Positions 6,402 to 11,331 of a DNA stretch of 11,331 bases are shown here, piece after piece. A model generated the notes under the pieces. It made no database searches and was not told where the DNA came from. It saw only the letters and a list, made by a program, of their open reading frames with translations. A program made the position numbers and the translations under genes. Position 1 is the stretch's first letter; the number at the start of each line of letters is the position of its first letter. The stretch is from Paracoccaceae bacterium (GTDB lineage Bacteria > Pseudomonadota > Alphaproteobacteria > Rhodobacterales > Rhodobacteraceae), in the NCBI GenBank assembly GCA_019090405.1, contig JAHRVZ010000233.1, positions 1-11,331 of the forward strand, given 5' to 3'.

Positions 6402-8934
6402 TAATGGTGCCAAACGTCGCTTTGGGACCAACCACAGCGGTCTCGCCAGTCGAGGTGCGAACCTGTCGTCCGCTGTCGACAATTTCCTGTACCAATGGCA
6501 AATCGGTCCCCATGGCAAAGCCGCCATCATAGGTCAGACCAAACAACGGGTCCGCTCCGTCACGGAAATATTCGGCGACCACATAATCACCGCTGGCATC
6601 ATCCGGCAAACGCGCCCCCGAAAAGCGGTCAATCTTGATGAAATGACCACCAGGGGGAACTTCGAATGGGCCACCGCCAAATTTATCAATCGCCGTTTCC
6701 ATGAACGACTGAAACACCGGACCACACATCGACGCCCCGTAGGCTCCGCGACCAAGAGGCCTTGGGCGGTCATAACCAATATAACAACCGGCCACGATAT
6801 TGCTGGTAAAACCGATAAACCAAACGTCGCGTGCCTCGTTTGTGGTGCCGGTCTTACCGGCCACCGGCACGGGCAGTTTCACATGTCCGGATGCTGTGCC
6901 ACGATCAACCACGCCCTTCATCATCGACGTCAGTTGATAGGCCGTTACCGCATCCATCACCTGATCGCGGTTGCTTACAATTTGCGGCAGCGCGTCATTG
7001 CGCAAACTGACGGAATCACAATCCAGACAGCGACGTTGGTCATGGCGATAAATCGTTTTGCCATAACGGTCCTGAATCCGGTCAACCAAAGTTGGCTCTA
7101 CCCGTTCGCCGCCATTGGCAAACATCGCATAGGCGGCAACCATTTTGTAAAGCGTGGTTTCCTGCGACCCCAGTGCGTTTGCCAGAAATGGACTTAGCTC
7201 ATCATAGACACCAAACCGTTCGGCATATCCGGCCACAACGGCCATGGACACCTCTTGCGCCAAACGGATGGTCATCAGGTTTCGGGACCGTTCAATGCCG
7301 GTGCGCAATGGCGTAGGGCCATAGAACTTATGCGATGAATTGCGCGGTCGCCACAACCCCTGTGGCGTGTTGATCTCAATCGGGGCATCGACCACGATAG
7401 TTGCCGGGCTGTAGCCGCTATCAAGAGCCGCCGCATAAACAAACGGTTTAAAACTGGACCCCGGCTGCCGTTGCGCCTGTGTGGCGCGGTTAAAGACCGA
7501 ATCCTGATAGGAAAACCCGCCCTGCATCGCCAGCACGCGGCCAGTATTAACATCCATCGCCACAAACCCGCCCTGCACTTCGGGCAATTGGCGCAGCGTC
7601 CAGCGGATGAATGATCCGTCCTCATCCTTGGTCATGGCGCGCACATAAACCACATCTCCGACCTCAAGCAGATCACCGGCAACCTTGGCCTTTTTCGCTT
7701 TGGTCCCGTCAGGCAGCACTTTGCGGGCCCATTGGACGTCTTTGGCGACAATCCAGTGCCCGTCTTCGTCCTCATCCACGCCTTCAATGCCGATGCGCGC
7801 ATTCTTGGCACCAACCTCAAGAACAACCGCCGGATACCACTGACCGTTCTGATTGACGTCGCGCGACAGTACCAGATCGCTAAGGGCGACCCGCCACTGG
7901 GTCTCGTCGCCTAGTTGATCTGCCGCGATTTTTTCGCCAGTGCCACGCCACAGCCCCCGCCCCCGGTCATATTTTTCCAACGATGTCCGCAAGGCCAGCG
8001 CTGCTTCGACTTGCATTTCTTCATCTATGGTGGCGCGCACCGTAAAACCGCCGGTGAAAAATTCGCCTTCGCCAAAATCGTCGCTTAGCTGACGGCGGAT
8101 TTCATCGGTGAAATAGTTCCTTGGCGGAAGCAAAGTTCGGAAGCTGGCGAAATCGCCGTTTTGAACCGATAGCAGCGGTTGATTGACTTCGATGTCATAG
8201 GCGGCCTGCGTCAGATAGCCATTTTCACGCATTTCATTAAGCACATAGTCACGCCGTGACAAAAGCCGCTCTTTACGCCTGACCGGATGGTAATCTGATG
8301 GGGCTTTGGGAAGTGACGCCAAAAAAGCCGCCTCATGCGGGGCCAGTTCATCCAGGGTTTTGTTGAAATAGGTCTGCGATGCCGCCGCGACACCATAGGA
8401 ATTTTGACCCAGAAAAATCTCGTTCATATAAAGTTCAAGTATCTGGTCTTTATTCAGCGTTTCCTCAAGCCGCGCGGCGAGGATCAGTTCTTTGATCTTA
8501 CGCTCAAGCTTGCGATCGCCGGACAGCAAAAAGTTCTTCATCACCTGCTGGGTAATCGTTGACGCGCCACGCACGTTTTTGCCACGCGATTTGATGGCTT
8601 CGTAACCCGCAGCAGCGATGCCGCGCATGTCATAGCCTTTGTGGTTGTAGAAATTTTTGTCTTCGGCTGAAATAAACGCCTGTTTAACGATATCCGGAAT
8701 TTCGTCAGTTGGTGTGAACAGCCGACGTTCTTGCGCGAATTCATCAATAATACGCCCCTTGCCCGAATATATCCGGCTAATGGTCGGTGGTTTATATTGA
8801 GCCAGCGATTCATGGCTGGGCAAATCCCGCCCATAGACAAAGAAAATCGCACCAATACTTAGGGCAACCACGGCGATGCCCAGTGTTAAAAGGGTAAATA
8901 TTGCCCCAAAGAATGAAAGTATGAACCTGATCAC
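6382..8934 (-). CDS. mrcA: Bifunctional penicillin-binding protein 1A
   Basis: An 850-residue class A PBP that polymerises lipid II and cross-links peptidoglycan at the outer face of the inner membrane. A membrane anchor spans about 4-33. The glycosyltransferase (GT51) domain has catalytic E91 in EDKNFYNH, RGASTITQQ (123-130) and E172 in NEIFLG. An OB-like insert lies at about 325-455. The transpeptidase domain has SxxK at 493-496 (SSFK), SRN at 550-552 and KTGT at 694-697. A CLDC pair (636-639) sits in the transpeptidase domain. The start is GTG, supported by AAGG 7 nt upstream and a promoter 42 bp away; no better ATG exists. It lies between amiC and prfB. The gene is also called ponA in related species. 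Confidence 0.96.
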   Translation of the reverse strand: MIRFILSFFGAIFTLLTLGIAVVALSIGAIFFVYGRDLPSHESLAQYKPPTISRIYSGKGRIIDEFAQERRLFTPTDEIPDIVKQAFISAEDKNFYNHKGYDMRGIAAAGYEAIKSRGKNVRGASTITQQVMKNFLLSGDRKLERKIKELILAARLEETLNKDQILELYMNEIFLGQNSYGVAAASQTYFNKTLDELAPHEAAFLASLPKAPSDYHPVRRKERLLSRRDYVLNEMRENGYLTQAAYDIEVNQPLLSVQNGDFASFRTLLPPRNYFTDEIRRQLSDDFGEGEFFTGGFTVRATIDEEMQVEAALALRTSLEKYDRGRGLWRGTGEKIAADQLGDETQWRVALSDLVLSRDVNQNGQWYPAVVLEVGAKNARIGIEGVDEDEDGHWIVAKDVQWARKVLPDGTKAKKAKVAGDLLEVGDVVYVRAMTKDEDGSFIRWTLRQLPEVQGGFVAMDVNTGRVLAMQGGFSYQDSVFNRATQAQRQPGSSFKPFVYAAALDSGYSPATIVVDAPIEINTPQGLWRPRNSSHKFYGPTPLRTGIERSRNLMTIRLAQEVSMAVVAGYAERFGVYDELSPFLANALGSQETTLYKMVAAYAMFANGGERVEPTLVDRIQDRYGKTIYRHDQRRCLDCDSVSLRNDALPQIVSNRDQVMDAVTAYQLTSMMKGVVDRGTASGHVKLPVPVAGKTGTTNEARDVWFIGFTSNIVAGCYIGYDRPRPLGRGAYGASMCGPVFQSFMETAIDKFGGGPFEVPPGGHFIKIDRFSGARLPDDASGDYVVAEYFRDGADPLFGLTYDGGFAMGTDLPLVQEIVDSGRQVRTSTGETAVVGPKATFGTISSGGLY

Positions 8935-8975
8935 GATACTGCCTTTATTCAGGTGGTTCTGCCATTACAGAGGCT

Positions 8976-9004
8976 AATATAGGGACTGTCTGCGCAAGGG
9001 TCAA
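8976..9004 (-). promoter_or_regulatory. Strong sigma70 promoter candidate for PBP1A (and prfB)
   Basis: On the minus strand, TTGACC (8999-9004) and TATATT (8976-8981) are separated by exactly 17 bp, each matching the consensus at 5 of 6 positions. Transcription would start near 8968, leaving a leader of about 34 nt before the GTG at 8934. This is the best promoter match I noticed in the window. It implies that PBP1A and prfB can be transcribed apart from amiC. Confidence 0.6.
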
Positions 9005-9013
9005 AACACGATA

Positions 9014-9029
9014 AGGCAAAGAACTGCCT
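9014..9029. promoter_or_regulatory. Inverted repeat AGGCA-N6-TGCCT upstream of the PBP1A promoter
   Basis: A perfect 5-bp inverted repeat with a 6-bp centre ends 9 bp upstream of the putative -35 box. The geometry would fit a dimeric activator site, or a small hairpin at the 3' end of the amiC transcript, though no U-run follows. I do not recognise the motif as the site of a known regulator. Confidence 0.25.
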
Positions 9030-9114
9030 GAAACTGTGTTGTACTGAAGAAAACTCACCGTTCTTTGGCACGTTATTCTAGAACAGGCCACATCCAATAC
9101 TCTTGCAGACATAA

Positions 9115-10335
9115 TTACTGCCGCACCAGTGCGCGCTGTGCCAAATCCGCTTTGCGCCAGTTCACCAATCCATCGCGGATGCCCTGTGCCATAGTGGCCC
9201 GCCATTTCGGATCTTGCAGGTTCTTTAGATCACGCGGACTTGACATAAACCCGATTTCGATCAAAACCGACGGAATATCCGCAGCTTTCAGCACTGAATA
9301 TGCCGCAGATCGCAACGGGCGGCGGTTCATCGGGCCTCCGGTCTGTTTCATCGCACTAACCAGAGCTTCGGCCATGGCTTCGGTCCGGGGCTGGGTTTCC
9401 TGCCGGGCGAGATCCAGCAAAATGCCGGTGACCTGATCGTCCACCTCGCTAAGGTCAACGCCAGCCAGCAAATCACCCTGGTCATGGCGTTCGGCCAGTT
9501 TGGCGCTGGCCACGTCAGAGGCGTCGCGCGACAACACATGCACCGTCGCCCCATGCGCCAACCCTTCGGCAAGCGAATCCGCGTGCAGCGAGAGGAACAC
9601 ATCCGCCCGCGCCTGATGGGCCAGAGATATCCGCCGCTCAAGCGAGACAAATTGATCATCGTCGCGGGTCATCACCACCTCAAAGCCCCCAGCGCGCAGC
9701 AAACTCTCGCGCAATTCGCGCGCAAAGGTCAGCATCAGGTCTTTCTCAATCACACCGTCCTTTTCCGCCCCCGGATCAATGCCGCCGTGACCGGGGTCCA
9801 GAAACACGACCATTGGCGCGTCGGCCGGTTTAGCAGGCATTTCAGCGACATCGGCGGGTTCCGGCAAATCCCAACGGGCATCTTTTGGAGCGCCGGTCTG
9901 GCTGGCGAAAATGTCCGGTGCTACCGGGTTTAGCGTAATCGCAAGATGCGCATCGCCAGTGATGGTATCCACCGCAATTCCAGCGCTGGCAATTTGCAAC
10001 GGTGCGCCCAAATCAAGGACCAGTCGTGACCAGCCCGGAACATAGACGCCAAACTGAACCTGTTTGATACGATCAGTGTTCAGAAATACGCTTTGCTGCA
10101 AACCGCTCCAATCCACCTCTTGGAAATCCAGAACCAAACGGGGCGGGTTGTCTAAAGTGAACAACCGATACGGCACGCCCTGAGACAGGTGCAGATCAAT
10201 CTGCACACCGTCAACCGCATGATCCGTGATGAAACTTTGTGACGCATCAATTCGCGCCAGCCCGCTAAAGTCCTGCGCGAATCCTGTGGCGGGTGTCAGC
10301 CAAAGCGCAACCAACGCCAGTCGTAGCCTGTTCAT
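9115..10335 (-). CDS. amiC: N-acetylmuramoyl-L-alanine amidase, AmiC type
   Basis: A periplasmic zinc amidase of 406 residues that cuts stem peptides from glycan strands during septum splitting. A signal peptide covers residues 1-20 (cleavage after GFA). An AMIN domain, expected to target the septal wall, spans about 28-135, followed by a linker and the Amidase_3 domain from 175. Zinc ligands are H183 (DPGHGG), E197 (IEKDL) and H251 (SLHAD); E360 (LIEIGFM) is catalytic. The helical insert at 273-320 corresponds to the autoinhibitory region that EnvC/NlpD-type activators relieve in AmiB/AmiC. I chose the ATG at 10335 because the signal peptide begins there and AAGG lies upstream. A longer reading frame starts at a GTG at 10425 but would bury the signal sequence. 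It precedes the PBP1A gene. Confidence 0.93.
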   Translation of the reverse strand: MNRLRLALVALWLTPATGFAQDFSGLARIDASQSFITDHAVDGVQIDLHLSQGVPYRLFTLDNPPRLVLDFQEVDWSGLQQSVFLNTDRIKQVQFGVYVPGWSRLVLDLGAPLQIASAGIAVDTITGDAHLAITLNPVAPDIFASQTGAPKDARWDLPEPADVAEMPAKPADAPMVVFLDPGHGGIDPGAEKDGVIEKDLMLTFARELRESLLRAGGFEVVMTRDDDQFVSLERRISLAHQARADVFLSLHADSLAEGLAHGATVHVLSRDASDVASAKLAERHDQGDLLAGVDLSEVDDQVTGILLDLARQETQPRTEAMAEALVSAMKQTGGPMNRRPLRSAAYSVLKAADIPSVLIEIGFMSSPRDLKNLQDPKWRATMAQGIRDGLVNWRKADLAQRALVRQ

Positions 10336-10363
10336 AGTCAAAAACCTTGTTGTTCTTCGCGCA

Positions 10364-10403
10364 AGATAGCCAATCAGTCCCCCCAAGGGAACGGTGGCTA
10401 TCT
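10364..10403. repeat. Nested inverted repeat in the amiC leader
   Basis: AGATAGCC (10364-10371) and GGCTATCT (10396-10403) are perfect 8-bp inverted repeats. Between them TCCC (10378-10381) and GGGA (10387-10390) can form an inner stem. In the minus-strand transcript this gives a two-tier hairpin between the aminotransferase stop and the amiC start, about 28 nt upstream of the ATG. There is no U-run, so an intrinsic terminator is not convincing; a leader structure or a protein site is possible. Confidence 0.5.
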
Positions 10404-10420
10404 GTGTTAATTGTTTTTGC

Positions 10421-10451
10421 GGCACTCATTTTTTTTGGCACTCATTTTTTT
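10421..10451. repeat. Tandem duplication GGCACTCA plus T-run at the aminotransferase 3' end
   Basis: GGCACTCA followed by eight T (10421-10436) is directly repeated as GGCACTCA plus seven T (10437-10451). The minus-strand stop codon TGA of the aminotransferase (10442-10444) lies in the second unit, preceded by an A7 run that encodes its final two Lys residues. This looks like a slippage-born duplication, and the A-runs make the gene end prone to length change. Confidence 0.8.
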
Positions 10452-11331
10452 CGGTCGTGCATGAAATTCGCCAGTCGCGTCAGACCTTCTTTTATGTCCG
10501 CGGTTGCACGTGCATATGAAAACCTCAATGTCGTTGCGCCCCGCACCGGATCAAAATCAAGCCCCGGAGTCACCGCAACCCCGACTTTGTCCAGAATCTC
10601 GGCAGCAAAGGCGCGGCTATCACTGGTAAGGTCTGACACGTCGGCATAAACATAAAAGGCCCCATCAGGTGGCGCGATATTGGTGAACCCGGCGCGGGGC
10701 AAGCCGCTAAGCATCAGCGAACGATTGGTGGCATATACCTTTAGATTGTCCTGTAATTCATCGTCACAATCCATCGCGGCCAGTGCGACCAGCTGACTGG
10801 CATGCGGTGCGCAGATAAACATATTCTGGGCAATGCGTTCCACCACCCGCACCTGATCTTCGGGCACCACCATCCAGCCAACGCGCCAGCCGGTCATGCC
10901 AAAGTATTTCGAGAATGAATTTATAACGTAAACTTCGTCTGTCACCTCTAACGCTGTGACGGCCTTGGCCTCATACTCGATACCATGATAAATTTCGTCC
11001 GAAATGAACGAAGCCCCTATTCCCTGTGTAGCCTCAATCAGGGCGGACATGGCAGAACGGTCCAGCATCGTGCCAGTTGGGTTACCAGGCGAGGCCACCA
11101 TCAACCCAGCCAGATCAAGCCCGGCAAAATCCGCAGGAACTGGTTGCAATCGGTTTTGCAGGGCGGTTGGTAAATCCACGGGCACCAACCCCAGCGCGCT
11201 TAGGATTTGGCGATAAGACGGGTATCCGGGCGCCCCGACCCCCACCCGATCACCGCTATCAAAAAGAGCCGTAAACGCCAGCAAGAAACCGCCTGAAGAT
11301 CCGGGCGTTATAATCACACGATCCGGGTTCA
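10442..11331 (-). CDS. Class I/II pyridoxal-phosphate aminotransferase (5' end outside window)
   Basis: The C-terminal three quarters or so of a fold-type I aminotransferase. Visible motifs are TPGSSGG with a Gly-rich cofactor loop near the window edge, SPGNPTG with the cofactor-contacting Asn, SDEIYHGI with the Asp and Tyr that hold PLP, and SFSKYFGMTGWRVGW with the Schiff-base Lys and phosphate-binding region. TLRFSYA near the end carries the Arg that binds the substrate carboxylate. The frame stays open to the last base, reading NPDR before the VIITPG segment. The GTG at 11317 is therefore an internal Val codon, not the start. The family covers aspartate/aromatic and related transaminases; the substrate cannot be told from this sequence. 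The product ends in HDRKK. It lies upstream of amiC in the same direction. Confidence 0.92.
   Translation of the reverse strand, partial: NPDRVIITPGSSGGFLLAFTALFDSGDRVGVGAPGYPSYRQILSALGLVPVDLPTALQNRLQPVPADFAGLDLAGLMVASPGNPTGTMLDRSAMSALIEATQGIGASFISDEIYHGIEYEAKAVTALEVTDEVYVINSFSKYFGMTGWRVGWMVVPEDQVRVVERIAQNMFICAPHASQLVALAAMDCDDELQDNLKVYATNRSLMLSGLPRAGFTNIAPPDGAFYVYADVSDLTSDSRAFAAEILDKVGVAVTPGLDFDPVRGATTLRFSYARATADIKEGLTRLANFMHDRKK

Noticed and set aside
6643..7197. 184-residue open frame on the plus strand
   Set aside because: It lies entirely antisense to the PBP1A transpeptidase domain, whose motifs are intact. The composition (His/Arg/Thr rich) is that of a shadow frame.
9484..9933. 149-residue open frame on the plus strand
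   Set aside because: It is antisense to the catalytic domain of amiC, with no ribosome site and no recognisable domain.
10336..10425. N-terminal extension of amiC from a GTG at 10425
   Set aside because: It would place 30 residues before a clear signal peptide and overlap the leader hairpin. The ATG at 10335 has its own ribosome site.

Overview
The window looks like chromosome from a marine Roseobacter-type alphaproteobacterium (Rhodobacterales). This rests on the protein sequences and on the amidase / penicillin-binding protein 1A / release factor 2 order, which I recall as typical of alphaproteobacteria. No genus can be assigned from the sequence alone. Base composition is moderate and fairly even. 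I see no tRNA, rRNA, insertion sequence, phage gene or CRISPR array.

Left part (1-2897). A small cold-shock-domain-like protein gene points left. Across a 242-bp intergenic region with promoter candidates on both strands, it is divergent from a gene for an XRE-family regulator with an unrecognised C-terminal domain. The regulator is followed 107 bp later by a Rieske-type oxygenase alpha subunit, then, by an ATGA overlap, by a 66-residue protein I cannot assign. The oxygenase carries Glu instead of Asp at the bridging position between the Rieske and mononuclear iron centres. This is a feature of the quaternary-amine (carnitine, glycine betaine) oxygenases. No reductase or ferredoxin partner is encoded in the window.

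Middle part (2894-5073), minus strand. An amidase-signature-family hydrolase gene and a DUF2189 membrane protein gene overlap by ATGA. The latter ends tail-to-tail with the 66-residue gene, the two stop codons sharing bases in TTAG.

Right part (5189-11331), minus strand. In transcription order this holds a class I/II aminotransferase (5' end outside the window), a periplasmic N-acetylmuramoyl-L-alanine amidase of the AmiC type, a bifunctional PBP1A with a GTG start, and peptide chain release factor 2 encoded without the programmed frameshift. AmiC cleaves peptidoglycan during cell separation and PBP1A builds it, so this is a wall-remodelling block with a translation factor attached. A consensus-like sigma70 promoter lies directly upstream of the PBP1A gene.

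Most of the window is ordinary core genome. The items most worth a second look are the regulator / Rieske oxygenase / 66-residue protein unit, the competing hairpins at the PBP1A-prfB junction, and the repeat and inverted-repeat structures between the aminotransferase and amiC genes. No gap exceeds 300 bases.
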